Part shown: in pieces, positions 13,052 to 21,732 of the stretch
Position numbering within the stretch: the stretch's first letter is position 1
How the letters are laid out: each line of letters opens with the position of its first letter
Assembly (NCBI GenBank): GCA_030044455.1
Contig: JASHVU010000294.1
Coordinates: forward strand, 1-22,578
Reading direction: 5' to 3'
DNA: 22,578 bases
Origin: Acidobacteriaceae bacterium
Lineage (GTDB): Bacteria; Acidobacteriota; Terriglobia; Terriglobales; Acidobacteriaceae
Program-made: the position numbers and the translations under genes
The notes under the pieces: model-generated
The model's input: only the letters and a program-made list of their open reading frames with translations
Told to the model about the DNA's origin: nothing
Database searches by the model: none

Positions 13052-16000
13052 TTACGCGTCCGACCAGGCCAATCGGCCGCTGGCCGCCGGGGCCGGCGTT
13101 ACCGCCTGCGTAACTTTGGCCTCCCGGGCCTCGACTGAAATGATGCCCTTGCGGTGCATGAATTTCAATATGCCGTTGACCGTATCTTCGAGCGATGGAT
13201 CGGCCTTGCCCCACTCTGAGGCATCTCGCGCTTTTTGATACGTGGAACTGTCGTAGCGTTTGAACTCCATCGCCGTGATGTTGTCCACTGAGCCCACCAG
13301 AAAATCCAGCAGCGGAAAGAGAAGATCTTCCTTCCGGCATCTGCGGATCAGTTCGGGAACAAAATCTGCGACGCTGAAAATCTCGAATTGCCGCCCCGTC
13401 GCCTTGGTGATGAGCCCGGTAATATCCATCATGTTCGCGTAGTCGTCGCGCACAACATGATAATTCTTATTCTCAGTTCCGGGAGTGGTAGAGATGGCGA
13501 CAATGTTATTTGCCGCAATGTCGGCGGGTACAAAACTCACCTGGTTTAATGCGTCCACCCCAATGCCGTGATTCACCATGAACGCAACCAGGCGAACTGC
13601 GATATCAAAGTTATTGCCTCCTCCCATAACCGAAGGGCTCACCAGTGCGGGCCGGAAGATCCTGACTGAAAGGCCCTTGTTGCGCGCGTCATCCACAACC
13701 TGTTCAGCCACCCACTTTGACTGGCTGTATCCGAAGTCGAGCAATTCCATGTCCTGGTTCTGGTCGGTCTCATAAAGAACACTCTTGACGGCCCAGCCAA
13801 AAACGAATGTCGTCGAAACATAATTCAGGCTCTTGGGCCGTCCTTCGAAGGCCAGTCTCAACACCTCGTTGGTTCCCAGCACGTTGGCTTCCCGCATGCG
13901 GTCGTAATTGAATAGATAGTTCACGGTCGCGCCGTTGTGGAAAACTGTGTCCATCTCATTGGCGAGGAAGCCCCAGACATCCTGCGTCAGGCCCAGATTT
14001 TGCTGCCCGAGATCACCGCAAATCGGAATGACGCGAGCCTCAAACATCTGCATCAGTCCGGCGGGGCAAGACCCCATCGATTCCATCGCCGCTCTCAATC
14101 TTTGCTTGCCCTGCGCTTCGTCCGATGCCCGCACCAGAACATAGATCTTCGCCCGCGTCTGTTCCAGAAGACTTTTTATCAGGAATGGCCCGATGAAACC
14201 CGTGCCGCCCGTCAGCAGCACATGATTCAGAACTGGTATCGCCGGCACGGGCGCAGGCGCCGTAGGCGCGAAGATGAGCTTCCTGTCGCTGTTCATCAAC
14301 TGCTTTTCCGCTTCGCGCTGCTCTTCACGGAATACCGCCAGAGAATGACGCAGTAATGTCAGCGCCTCTTCGGGAGCACGCTCCAAATGCTCGGCCAATT
14401 GGAACAGCTCGGCTACGCTCACCCGCTGAATCACGCCGATATCTACTTGCCTGGCCAGAATATCGGCGCCTTTATCCTTCAAAAGCTCCTTCAGCTCATG
14501 CATGAACACCACCAGGTCCAGCGAATCAAGGCCTGCTTCGACCAGGTTGTACGATTCCTGGCCGGTCAGGTTATACCTGGCCTTCAGCACGTCGAATGAA
14601 GTCCGAATTTCACAACAGGGCTCCGCGGTTCCGGCGTCTTTCTCTCGCGAAAACTCAGAGAGAACATTGAACTCGCCAGCCAGCCACATTTGCTTGGCCT
14701 TGTGACGCATGATCTTGCCCGAACTGGTTCTCGGAATCGCACGAGGCGCGATAAACGAAATCAAGGCGGTTTCGACGTTGAGATAATTCCGGACTGCGGA
14801 AGCAATCTTGCGCGCATCCGGAAGCACCTTTGGATTTTTCGCTTCGGCCACGATCGCCAGCGCCGGCTCGCTGTCTTCGTGAATCTGGAATGCGGCAACG
14901 CAATTGCCGCGGATCAGCCCCGACGCCCGCTCTACAACGTTCTCAATATCCTGCGGGTAATAGTTTTGTCCGCGCAGAATAATCATGTCCTTGATACGAC
15001 CGCAAACGTACAGCTCGCCGTCGTGGAAGAAGCCCATGTCGCCAGTGCGCAGGTAGCCATCGTCGTACGGGCTGTCGTCTACCAGCCGCGCGCGAAACTG
15101 CTTCTGCGTCATCTCCGGGTTCTTCCAGTAGCCCAGGCACTTGCCATATCCGGCCACCCAGATTTCGCCGATAAGACCGTCCTTGAGAGCGACGTGCCGC
15201 TCCGGGTCGGCGATCTTCACGTCGAGACCGGGGAGCGGAGTTCCGCAACTGACAATCTGCGTGGACGCGTCAATCTCCGAGACCTCGGTCGTCATGCGCG
15301 CCTTGCCCAGCGCCAGGGCACGCTTGTTCACGGAAACAATATTGCGGCCACCCAGCGAAACCGCCAGCGTGTTTTCAGCCAGCCCGTAGGCGGCATAAAA
15401 GCTCTCTGACCTGAGTCCGTAGGGCTGAAACGCCTCAAGAAACCGCGTATAGGTATCGGGTTTTACTGGCTCCGCCGCCACCATCAGTACCTCAAGCGAA
15501 CTCAGGTCGCAGTCCTCCAGGCTCTCCTTTGAAAGCCTTCCGGCGCGCAGGCAATAGTCAAAAGCGAAGTTGGGTGCAGCCGTCGCGGTAGCCCGGTAGG
15601 TCTTGATTGCGTCAAACCACAGCGCCGGCCGCTGAATGAAATCCATTGATGCGAATCCGTAGGTCGTTCCGCCTTTCAGCGCGGGATAAAGGTAGCACCC
15701 GATCAGCCCCATATCGTGATATTGCGGAAGCCAGGAAACCACGACCGGCTCGGGATGATCGATCACCAGCGGGTAGGTGTCCAGAATGTTTTCGTGCGTC
15801 ACAATCACACCCTTGGGCTCCATCGTCGACCCCGAGGTGTACTGGAGAAACAATATCTTCGAAGTTTCAAAAACGGGTTCGTCCGGGATCGTATCCACAA
15901 AGTCTTCCGTGACAATCCAGGGTAGATTCGAGATGTAATCAACATCTACGCCGGATGTCGAGATTCCACTTCGAGCAAGATTTGTTTTCAAAGATGCGCG

Positions 16001-16366
16001 GTAATCGCTGCTGGTTAAGATTCCAGCCGCCTGGCAATCTTTTGCGATGTGGACCATCTTGTACAGGGCGCTCTGGAAGCCCCGGGAACCTGGAGGATAA
16101 ACAGGCACCGGGATCAATCCGGCGCGGACGCATCCAAAAAACGCGCAGATCATCTCCAGGCCCGGCGGGTAGGCGAGCAATAGCCGATCTCCGGACGCGA
16201 ATCCATGTTCTATTCGCAACCGGCCTGCGATCGCCTTCGTCCTCTGGATAAACGACGCGTAGGAGTAGCACTCGATTGGATTTCCGTTCAGGTCAAGGTA
16301 CGCGTAGAGGAGTTTGTTTGGGTGCTCATCCTCGAGCCTATCCAGTTGGTCCAATATCGACGCCAT
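13052..16366 (-). CDS. Three-module FAAL - acyl carrier - thioester reductase
   Basis: This 1104-residue protein starts at the first in-frame ATG after a TGA; no clear Shine-Dalgarno is visible. Module 1 (1-570) is a fatty acyl-AMP ligase: YTSGSTMEPKG (176-186), SWLPQYHDMGLIG (211-223, a FAAL hallmark), YAAYGLAEN (325-333), GYLRTGDMGF (437-446), GRIKDMIILRGQNYYPQDIE (456-475) and PRTSSGKIMR with Lys551. Module 2 (about 585-665) is a carrier domain with the phosphopantetheine serine in AGLDSLD (Ser615). Module 3 (about 713-1075) is a thioester-reductase short-chain dehydrogenase: TGGTGFIG (719-726), NYVSTTF (848-854) and YSQSK (Tyr880, Lys884). It should activate a free fatty acid with ATP, load it on its own carrier and release it with NAD(P)H as an aldehyde, or an alcohol after a second reduction. 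The neighbours (divergent desaturase and P450) suggest the chain is modified while bound. It needs a phosphopantetheinyl transferase not present here. Confidence 0.93.
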   Translation of the reverse strand: MASILDQLDRLEDEHPNKLLYAYLDLNGNPIECYSYASFIQRTKAIAGRLRIEHGFASGDRLLLAYPPGLEMICAFFGCVRAGLIPVPVYPPGSRGFQSALYKMVHIAKDCQAAGILTSSDYRASLKTNLARSGISTSGVDVDYISNLPWIVTEDFVDTIPDEPVFETSKILFLQYTSGSTMEPKGVIVTHENILDTYPLVIDHPEPVVVSWLPQYHDMGLIGCYLYPALKGGTTYGFASMDFIQRPALWFDAIKTYRATATAAPNFAFDYCLRAGRLSKESLEDCDLSSLEVLMVAAEPVKPDTYTRFLEAFQPYGLRSESFYAAYGLAENTLAVSLGGRNIVSVNKRALALGKARMTTEVSEIDASTQIVSCGTPLPGLDVKIADPERHVALKDGLIGEIWVAGYGKCLGYWKNPEMTQKQFRARLVDDSPYDDGYLRTGDMGFFHDGELYVCGRIKDMIILRGQNYYPQDIENVVERASGLIRGNCVAAFQIHEDSEPALAIVAEAKNPKVLPDARKIASAVRNYLNVETALISFIAPRAIPRTSSGKIMRHKAKQMWLAGEFNVLSEFSREKDAGTAEPCCEIRTSFDVLKARYNLTGQESYNLVEAGLDSLDLVVFMHELKELLKDKGADILARQVDIGVIQRVSVAELFQLAEHLERAPEEALTLLRHSLAVFREEQREAEKQLMNSDRKLIFAPTAPAPVPAIPVLNHVLLTGGTGFIGPFLIKSLLEQTRAKIYVLVRASDEAQGKQRLRAAMESMGSCPAGLMQMFEARVIPICGDLGQQNLGLTQDVWGFLANEMDTVFHNGATVNYLFNYDRMREANVLGTNEVLRLAFEGRPKSLNYVSTTFVFGWAVKSVLYETDQNQDMELLDFGYSQSKWVAEQVVDDARNKGLSVRIFRPALVSPSVMGGGNNFDIAVRLVAFMVNHGIGVDALNQVSFVPADIAANNIVAISTTPGTENKNYHVVRDDYANMMDITGLITKATGRQFEIFSVADFVPELIRRCRKEDLLFPLLDFLVGSVDNITAMEFKRYDSSTYQKARDASEWGKADPSLEDTVNGILKFMHRKGIISVEAREAKVTQAVTPAPAASGRLAWSDA

Positions 16367-16802
16367 ATTCGATCAGGAATACCCTTCAAAGTGAATTGGG
16401 AGAACTCAGTGCGTGGGAAACACCTACACATTTGCTGCTGCGCGCGCAACCTTGCGGCGAAGTACCACTGGGTCTCGGCGCGCTGGATGCCAGTGTAGGA
16501 CGACATTGAGAACAAAGGTAATAACTTTACTTTGCTCAAGTGCCGCTCGGTCCGGTCCGGGCAAATCTCTTGTAACGGCCGGGCTCAGACGGCGGGGAAG
16601 TCTTCCAGAGACTGCCGGGCCCCAATTGCCCATTCAACGTATTGTCATACAGTCTGTCCGTTCATGGTAGCAGAGCCGGGAGGGATTGCGTCCCATCTTC
16701 TCGGCTAAAACGTCGCCCGGCGCGGTTTCATCCTACTCGAATTTCCTTGATTCTCCATGAACCTTCGCGCTAAGATTCAACCTTCGGAGCTGTCGGAGAC
16801 GT
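16367..16802. promoter_or_regulatory. Shared divergent regulatory region of the lipid locus
   Basis: This 436-nt gap lies between the divergent FAAL and desaturase starts, so it should hold both promoters and any common regulator site. I see an A+T-rich patch near 16513-16540 with AAAG...CTTT half-sites and a small perfect-arm hairpin GGAAG-T-CTTCC near 16597. A TTGTCA near 16643 lacks a good -10 at the right distance. No gene or RNA structure was identified. Confidence 0.4.
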
Positions 16803-18029
16803 GTGATTAAAAAGCCCTGCTCCCCTTGGGCAGCCCATCCCGCTGCCCGGGGCATGCCCGATCGGCGTAACATGATAGTGGAGGCGCTGGTGACATCCGG
16901 GACCGAAGCGGCTATCTCTTTAAGGCCGGATGTAGACGACCTCGTTCCCTGCGAGCCTTCGCCGGCACAGTCCATAGGCGACCCTGCTGGCGTAGCTTCC
17001 TTCCCCAAAGTCCTGCGCCGCCGCCTCGAATATTTCTTCACCGACCAGAAGATCTCCCCCAAAGCCGACGGATCGATGTGGCTCAAGGTTGCCGTGGGCC
17101 TTGCAGCGCTGCTGGGCAGCTGGATTGCTATCTACATCCTCAGGCCCGATTCCTGGAGGTTTGTCGCCCTCTACCTTCTCGGCGGCATCGCCCAAACATT
17201 CCTCTTGCTCAATATCGCCCATGACAGCAACCACAACGCCATCTCAACCGTGCCATCGGTCAACAAGCTCCTGAATTACGTCTTCGATGTTTGCGGAATC
17301 AGCTCATACATGTGGCGCATTCTCCATCATCGCGGCCACCATTCCTGCATCAATCTCCAGGGCGAAGACGATGCGCTTACTGGACGAGGAATCTTTCGCT
17401 TTACGCCCCATGAACCGCGCACCCGTATGCACCGCTTCCAGCACATCTATGCGCTGTTCTTCTACGCCCTCTTCTCTCTCGACTACGTTTTCCTCAGGGA
17501 CTTCGAAGCCTTCTTCTTTCCGACCCACGACTATTTGAAACGCACCACGCATCCGCCGCGGGAGTACGCCATCTTATTTGCGGGCAAGGGTCTATACCTC
17601 ACTTACATGCTCATTTTGCCGGTGGTCTGGCTGGGCAAACCGATTCTCCTGGTCCTCTTGTCGTTTGTGCTGGTGCATCTCATTATCGGATTGACCGTAT
17701 CGCTGGTTTTTCAGACAACGCACACTGTCGACAGCACTTACTTCCCTTCGGACCGCGGCGAGTTTGACAATGGCGTGTACCACATCTTCGCCACCACGGC
17801 CGATTATGCAACGGAAAAACCGCTCGTGGCCTGGCTCACCGGCGGGCTCAACCACCACATCGCTCATCATCTGTGCCCTTATGTGTGCCACACTCACTAC
17901 GCTCCGCTGACCCGGATTGTGAAGCAGACCGCCGAAGAGTTTGGGGTCCCCTATCGGCAACATCCCACGATGAGACGGGCAATCGTCCATCATCTGATAC
18001 TTTTGAAGCAACTGGGAAACGAAGACTGA
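16803..18029 (+). CDS. Membrane fatty-acid desaturase (diiron)
   Basis: This 408-residue protein is given from GTG 16803, which has GGAG 4 nt upstream; ATG 16854 or 16872 would shorten it by 17 or 23 residues of unremarkable sequence. All three histidine boxes of membrane desaturases/hydroxylases are present: HDSNH (140-144), HHRGHH (175-180) and HHIAHH (351-356), binding two irons. A supporting QTTHTVD lies at 304-310. Hydrophobic segments at about 94-112, 119-138, 214-232, 256-275 and 279-302 fit the usual four to six membrane spans. It inserts a double bond (or hydroxylates or acetylenates) into a fatty acyl chain using O2 and an electron donor not encoded here. Given the divergent FAAL-carrier protein, an acyl-carrier-bound substrate is plausible, as for the JamB and TamT desaturases; this is inference. 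The P450 gene follows 118 nt later. Confidence 0.9.
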   Translation: MIKKPCSPWAAHPAARGMPDRRNMIVEALVTSGTEAAISLRPDVDDLVPCEPSPAQSIGDPAGVASFPKVLRRRLEYFFTDQKISPKADGSMWLKVAVGLAALLGSWIAIYILRPDSWRFVALYLLGGIAQTFLLLNIAHDSNHNAISTVPSVNKLLNYVFDVCGISSYMWRILHHRGHHSCINLQGEDDALTGRGIFRFTPHEPRTRMHRFQHIYALFFYALFSLDYVFLRDFEAFFFPTHDYLKRTTHPPREYAILFAGKGLYLTYMLILPVVWLGKPILLVLLSFVLVHLIIGLTVSLVFQTTHTVDSTYFPSDRGEFDNGVYHIFATTADYATEKPLVAWLTGGLNHHIAHHLCPYVCHTHYAPLTRIVKQTAEEFGVPYRQHPTMRRAIVHHLILLKQLGNED

Positions 18030-18136
18030 CGCAGAGTGCTCGACACAATTCCCGGACTATTCATTTTTTGGGGACTATTTAACCGCTTCAGGCAGACCGC
18101 ATGAGATTCTCCACCGTTCAAAGTAAGTATCCGGGT

Positions 18137-18142
18137 GAGGTG
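18137..18142 (+). promoter_or_regulatory. Shine-Dalgarno that fixes the P450 TTG start
   Basis: GAGGTG lies 5 nt before TTG 18148. The protein from this codon begins with the Pro-rich leader and the Y-G-D-x-F-K-F block expected at the start of the P450 fold, so the TTG is probably the true start. Confidence 0.55.
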
Positions 18143-18147
18143 TAACT

Positions 18148-19524
18148 TTGCCCACGCCAATACCCGTTGTTTCCCGAATTCGTTCCTTTGCTGACTCGCC
18201 CGCAATGGTCAGTAATCCCGTCGAGGTTTTGACAAAGTACACCGAACTCTACGGCGACACATTCAAGTTCTATATAGGTGGACTTAAAGAAGCCATCGTT
18301 ACCACCAATCCCGACGTGATTCAGCACGTGCTAAAGACCAACTGGGAGAACTACCAGAAATCTGAAATCCAGGTAAAACGCATGGGCCACTTCCTGGGTA
18401 AAGGCCTTCTCACCACTCACGGTGAAGCCTGGCGCACACAGCGCCGCCTGATCCAGAAGGGTTTCGATCGCAAGCAGCTTGAGGCTCTGTCTTCCATCAT
18501 GCAGGACTCGCTCGCCGAGTCGCTGAAGGGTTTTGAAAGAGAAGTCCGCGCCGGCTCCGTCGACATTTACCCCCACCTGATGAAAATGACCTTCTCGATG
18601 GTCGCGCGATCGTTGTTTGGCGCCAAGTTGAAGGATGAAGACATCGACTTGGTAAGCCACACCATCTGCACCGTCCAGGAGTTCATCGTTCGGCAGACCC
18701 TTCAGCCATACATGAATCCCTGGTTCGGCGTTTCCGGCGACTTGCGCAAGCACGAGCAGATGCGCGAGCGGGCCGACAGTATCCTCATGTCCTACATCAA
18801 GCAGCGCCGCCACCAGGAGCCCGGCAACGACCTGCTGCAGACATTGATGGACGCCCGTTACAGCGACGGCCACGGAATGACCGATGAGCTGGTGCTGAGC
18901 GAGAGCATGCAACTGCTGGTCGCCGGTCATGAAACGTCGTCGAACGCTCTATCGTGGATGTTCTACCTCTTAAGCACACGTCCCGATTGTCTCGAAAGAG
19001 TGCGGCAGGAGTTCGACTCCGTCATTGGCGGTGCGCCATTGAGTTATACCGACGTTCCCCGGTTTGAATTCACCTCCCAGGTCATTCAGGAAGCGCTCCG
19101 CCTCTACCCGCCGTTCTGGATGATCGACCGCATGGCGGTTGCGGACGACGTTGCCGGCCACGTGGCCATACCCAGCGGATCGACGGTGATCGTGTTCGTC
19201 TACGGCGCGCACCATGCGCCAAAGTACTGGCCGAACCCTGAGCTCTTCGACCCCGAGCGTTTCACCAAAGAGAACGAAAAGCTGCAACCGCCCTTCACCT
19301 ATCTGCCCTTCGGCGGCGGACCGCGAGGCTGCATCGGCGGCAACTACGCGATGCTGCAAATCCTCATGATCCTCAGCATTCTGCTCCGAAAATACGATTT
19401 TCAACTCGCTCCCGGCCAGCAAATCGAAGCGCGCCCCATGGTCATCCTTCGCCCCAGACACGGAATCCGCATGACCTTCACCGAGGCAATCGCACGCGAC
19501 CATCACGCAGTCCTTCAAGAATAA
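18148..19524 (+). CDS. Cytochrome P450
   Basis: This 458-residue heme monooxygenase starts at TTG 18148, supported by GAGGTG 5 nt upstream; there is no ATG at a fitting position. Signatures are complete: WRTQRR in helix C (95-100), oxygen-binding AGHETSS in helix I (259-265), EALR (Glu315-Arg318), FDPERF (367-372) and the heme loop FGGGPRGCIGG (388-398) with thiolate Cys395. The overall shape is the CYP4/CYP102-like class that favours fatty-acid substrates; no fused reductase and no signal or anchor helix are seen, so it needs a separate ferredoxin system. Placed after the desaturase on the same strand, it most likely hydroxylates or epoxidises the lipid chain, or could act on the aldehyde; the site is unknown. 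It is followed by a long gap, so it probably ends the operon. Confidence 0.93.
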   Translation: MPTPIPVVSRIRSFADSPAMVSNPVEVLTKYTELYGDTFKFYIGGLKEAIVTTNPDVIQHVLKTNWENYQKSEIQVKRMGHFLGKGLLTTHGEAWRTQRRLIQKGFDRKQLEALSSIMQDSLAESLKGFEREVRAGSVDIYPHLMKMTFSMVARSLFGAKLKDEDIDLVSHTICTVQEFIVRQTLQPYMNPWFGVSGDLRKHEQMRERADSILMSYIKQRRHQEPGNDLLQTLMDARYSDGHGMTDELVLSESMQLLVAGHETSSNALSWMFYLLSTRPDCLERVRQEFDSVIGGAPLSYTDVPRFEFTSQVIQEALRLYPPFWMIDRMAVADDVAGHVAIPSGSTVIVFVYGAHHAPKYWPNPELFDPERFTKENEKLQPPFTYLPFGGGPRGCIGGNYAMLQILMILSILLRKYDFQLAPGQQIEARPMVILRPRHGIRMTFTEAIARDHHAVLQE

Positions 19525-19925
19525 AGAGAACCGTCTCCCCGTTCAACCACTGCCATCATGAGCGGAGGCCGTTGCGCGAGAGTCGAACTGTGCTCTGACT
19601 GTTTCGCTGGCCGATTCGCACAAGAAGTACGTCAGGATGCGAATCAAGAGTCAGATGCGGATCAAGTGTGTGATCTTTGAAAACCGAGACCGGGCCATCT
19701 TTGAGAAGCTCCCGGTGGTGCGATTACCCGCGCATGAAATAGTCAAAAAAAAGATGAAACCTATTGACACAAATACCTGGTTTGGAGTCAGTTGATACTG
19801 GCCCCATCTTCCGAATCGAAAACCAGACAAAAAGAAAAGACCCTTGCAGGTTGAGGCGCCCGCACATTTCCTCCCCGAAAACCCTCGCACACGAAAATCA
19901 GAGACCATTGTGAAAGGAAATAGCT
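19525..19925. other. Intergenic region before the sedolisin
   Basis: These 401 nt hold no convincing gene. Toward its right half the sequence becomes A-rich. A TTGACA occurs at 19764-19769 but no -10 lies 16-18 nt further; a GATACT lies 24 nt on, too far for sigma-70. A near-tandem repeat is listed separately. The sedolisin Shine-Dalgarno (AAAGGAAA) lies at the right end. Confidence 0.45.
19631..19666. repeat. Two tandem 17-18 nt direct repeats
   Basis: GTCAGGATGCGAATCAAG (19631-19648) is followed after 1 nt by GTCAGATGCGGATCAAG (19650-19666), differing by one deleted G and one substitution. Just downstream ATCTTTGA occurs twice (19673 and 19697). Head-to-tail repeats spaced about two helical turns apart upstream of a secreted protease could be a response-regulator binding site; this is inferred. 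Confidence 0.4.
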
Positions 19926-21206
19926 ATGAAACGTACAAGCGCATCCGTTCTGATGCTCGCTTCAATAGTTAGCGCCTGCGCAATCTCCGCGTACGGCCAA
20001 GCCACAGTCCCAACTCAGGTAACCATCCCGCCATCCAGCGTTGTCCATCCTGAAGACACCGGCCTGCGGGTTCACACCAATCTCAAAATCATGGGCCCTG
20101 GGCCGATGACCAGCGCGCCCCAGACCTCTGGACCGCCGTTCCCCGGGTATCTGTACGAAACTCCAGCGTCGCTCGCGTGCATCTACCATCTTGTATGGGC
20201 TTCGCAAGGTTGCAATCCGAACCTTGTCACCGCGAATCCAAACGGGGGTAGCCGGGCCATCGCCGTGGTGGATGCATATGACGACCCCAACGCCTTTGCC
20301 GACCTGCAGGCATTCTCCGCGCAGTTTGGAGTCCGGGCGCCCACCCCAACCAGTTTTCAAGTGGTGTACGCGCCCTCGGGCGGAGCCACGCCGGGTTCTT
20401 GCACCGGGCCCGCGACGCAACCCCCGAACGCTGCGATTTTCGGCTGGGACGTGGAAGAGTCGGTGGACGTTCAATATGCCCATGCTATGGCGCCCAGGGC
20501 TTCTCTTTACCTGGTTGAAGCGCAGTCCAATTACGACACTGATCTCGATTGCGCGGTGACCGTGGCCAGCAATCTGGTGGCAAGTGCGGGCGGTGGAGAA
20601 GTTTCCATGAGCTGGGGTGGTACCGAGTTCCCTGAAGAAACGGCCTCCGACCCCATTTTTACGACCCACGGCGTGGTCTATCTTGCCGCGACCGGCGACG
20701 ATCCGGGGGTCATCTATCCCAGCGCTTCGCCCAACGTAGTTGCCGTGGGAGGCACCTCCCTTAGCACCAACTTCAACACCGGAAACTTTGAGTTTGAAAA
20801 CTCCTGGCAGGATGCAGGGGGAGGCACCAGCGTCTTTGAGTCAAGGCCGAGTTACCAGGATCGTATCGCTCGCCTTGTGGGCACGCAACGTGGCGTTCCA
20901 GATATCGCGGCCGACGCCAATCCATACACAGGCGTTTGGGTTGCGGACTCTCTGGTGTTCGGCCCAGGAACGTGGTATATCGTCGGCGGCACCAGCTTAG
21001 CCGCGCCCACCGTGGCCGGGATCGTCAATGCAGCCGGCAGTTTTACTCCCTCCAGCGCAGCCGAACTCAACCTGGTCTATCGGACCGCGTTTGGGTTTAA
21101 TGACATTACAGTCGGAAACTGCGGTCCGTATATGGGGAGTTGGGCCACATCAGGTTGGGACTTCTGCACCGGGGTTGGCAGCCCCGACACCTACTTTGGT
21201 AAATAA
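19926..21206 (+). CDS. Secreted sedolisin (S53) peptidase with a short leader
   Basis: This 426-residue protein has AAAGGAAA about 7 nt upstream of its ATG. Residues 1-25 are a Sec signal (MKRTSASVLM start, cleavage near AYG-QA). The S53 catalytic set is visible: Glu177 and Asp181 in WDVEESVDVQYAHAMAP, Asp258 of the oxyanion site in ATGDDPG, and Ser357 in GGTSLAAP. The C-terminal calcium site is also present (FNDITVGNCG, then SGWDFCTGVGSP). AVVDAYDDPNAFADLQAFSAQFG (112-134) is the usual first strand and helix. Sedolisins are acid-active serine-carboxyl peptidases that normally carry a propeptide of about 150-200 residues. Here YETPASLACIYHL, the usual start of the mature enzyme, already comes at about residue 77, so only about 50 residues lie before it. 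It may fold without the standard propeptide. It likely digests protein outside the cell in acid soil. Confidence 0.87.
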   Translation: MKRTSASVLMLASIVSACAISAYGQATVPTQVTIPPSSVVHPEDTGLRVHTNLKIMGPGPMTSAPQTSGPPFPGYLYETPASLACIYHLVWASQGCNPNLVTANPNGGSRAIAVVDAYDDPNAFADLQAFSAQFGVRAPTPTSFQVVYAPSGGATPGSCTGPATQPPNAAIFGWDVEESVDVQYAHAMAPRASLYLVEAQSNYDTDLDCAVTVASNLVASAGGGEVSMSWGGTEFPEETASDPIFTTHGVVYLAATGDDPGVIYPSASPNVVAVGGTSLSTNFNTGNFEFENSWQDAGGGTSVFESRPSYQDRIARLVGTQRGVPDIAADANPYTGVWVADSLVFGPGTWYIVGGTSLAAPTVAGIVNAAGSFTPSSAAELNLVYRTAFGFNDITVGNCGPYMGSWATSGWDFCTGVGSPDTYFGK

Positions 21207-21220
21207 GGTCCGGTTGGCGG

Positions 21221-21252
21221 GCGGCAGATCTAAGAAGACCATGGTCTGCCGC
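21221..21252 (+). terminator. Hairpin after the sedolisin stop
   Basis: GCGGCAGATC (21221-21230) pairs with GGTCTGCCGC (21243-21252), a 10-bp stem with one G-T pair and a 12-nt loop, starting 14 nt after the stop codon. There is no T-run behind it, so it would be at best a weak or factor-dependent terminator, or an mRNA-stabilising hairpin. Confidence 0.4.
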
Positions 21253-21402
21253 GCCTCAACTTGGCGCGAACTCGTGGGCGAAATCCAGAGTCCGCCGCCA
21301 CGGACAAAGGACCGCCTGATTCCATGGAATTTCAAAGAGATTTTTCGCTCATGCTCGCTATTCAAGCGAGCGCCGCGCGAGCAGTGGCCGTATGCAATGA
21401 AA

Positions 21403-21422
21403 GAGGCGGCGGGAGTCGAACC
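21403..21422 (-). other. tmRNA-3'-end-like sequence (possible attachment-site remnant)
   Basis: On the minus strand this reads GGTTCGACTCCCGCCGCCTC, which is the T-loop, T-stem 3' strand and acceptor 3' strand of a bacterial tmRNA (a typical end is the same followed by CACCA). Here the match stops at CTC and continues TTTCAT. The 5' side cannot form a T-stem, and no tmRNA 5' domain or tag-peptide frame exists within 400 nt, so this is not a working gene. A bare tRNA/tmRNA 3' end is what integrases leave at the far end of an inserted island. Confidence 0.45.
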
Positions 21423-21732
21423 AGACAATACCGTTGAAACGGCTCAACTTATTGATTCTGAGATTGCCCGAATTGGCACGATTTTTATGATTTCCAAATC
21501 TACTGGACGGTCAGTGTACAGTCATTTCCAGGAATTCCAAGAACTCTCGAACTCCACGTTCAGACGGAAGCCTCTTCGCGAAAAGAACTTTCTGAAGTGC
21601 GATGATCGCATTTCACAGAGTCGGGCCAGAGGCCATACTCGGGTTCATTGCGGATCATTGTGGGCGCCCCCTCTCGCTGGTTTCATGGGATCGTCAGTAG
21701 GAAATTGGCAACGTCAGTTCCCCCCAACGGAT

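Larger units (their letters stand above)
21207..21732. other. Gene-poor scar region
   Basis: These 526 nt lack a supported gene on either strand. A long plus-strand frame that crosses it starts inside the sedolisin in another frame and ends antisense to the remnant gene at 21733, so it is not credible. The stretch holds a hairpin right after the sedolisin stop and a 20-nt tmRNA-3'-end match, both listed separately. Base composition falls below that of the flanking genes around 21440-21560. Confidence 0.5.

Noticed and set aside
13052..16366. Carboxylic acid reductase (CAR)
   Set aside because: The module order is similar, but the ligase has FAAL hallmarks (WLPQYHDMGLIG and RGQNYYPQDIE) rather than those of CAR adenylation domains.
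19764..19799. TTGACA ... GATACT as a sigma-70 promoter
   Set aside because: The spacer is 24 nt, too long for a normal promoter.
19651..19908. Minus-strand 85-codon frame upstream of the sedolisin
   Set aside because: No ribosome-binding site, odd composition, and it overlaps the expected promoter region.
21390..21490. Possible intact tRNA gene on the minus strand
   Set aside because: The T-loop and 3' strand fit, but the T-stem 5' strand does not pair and no anticodon or D arm could be drawn.
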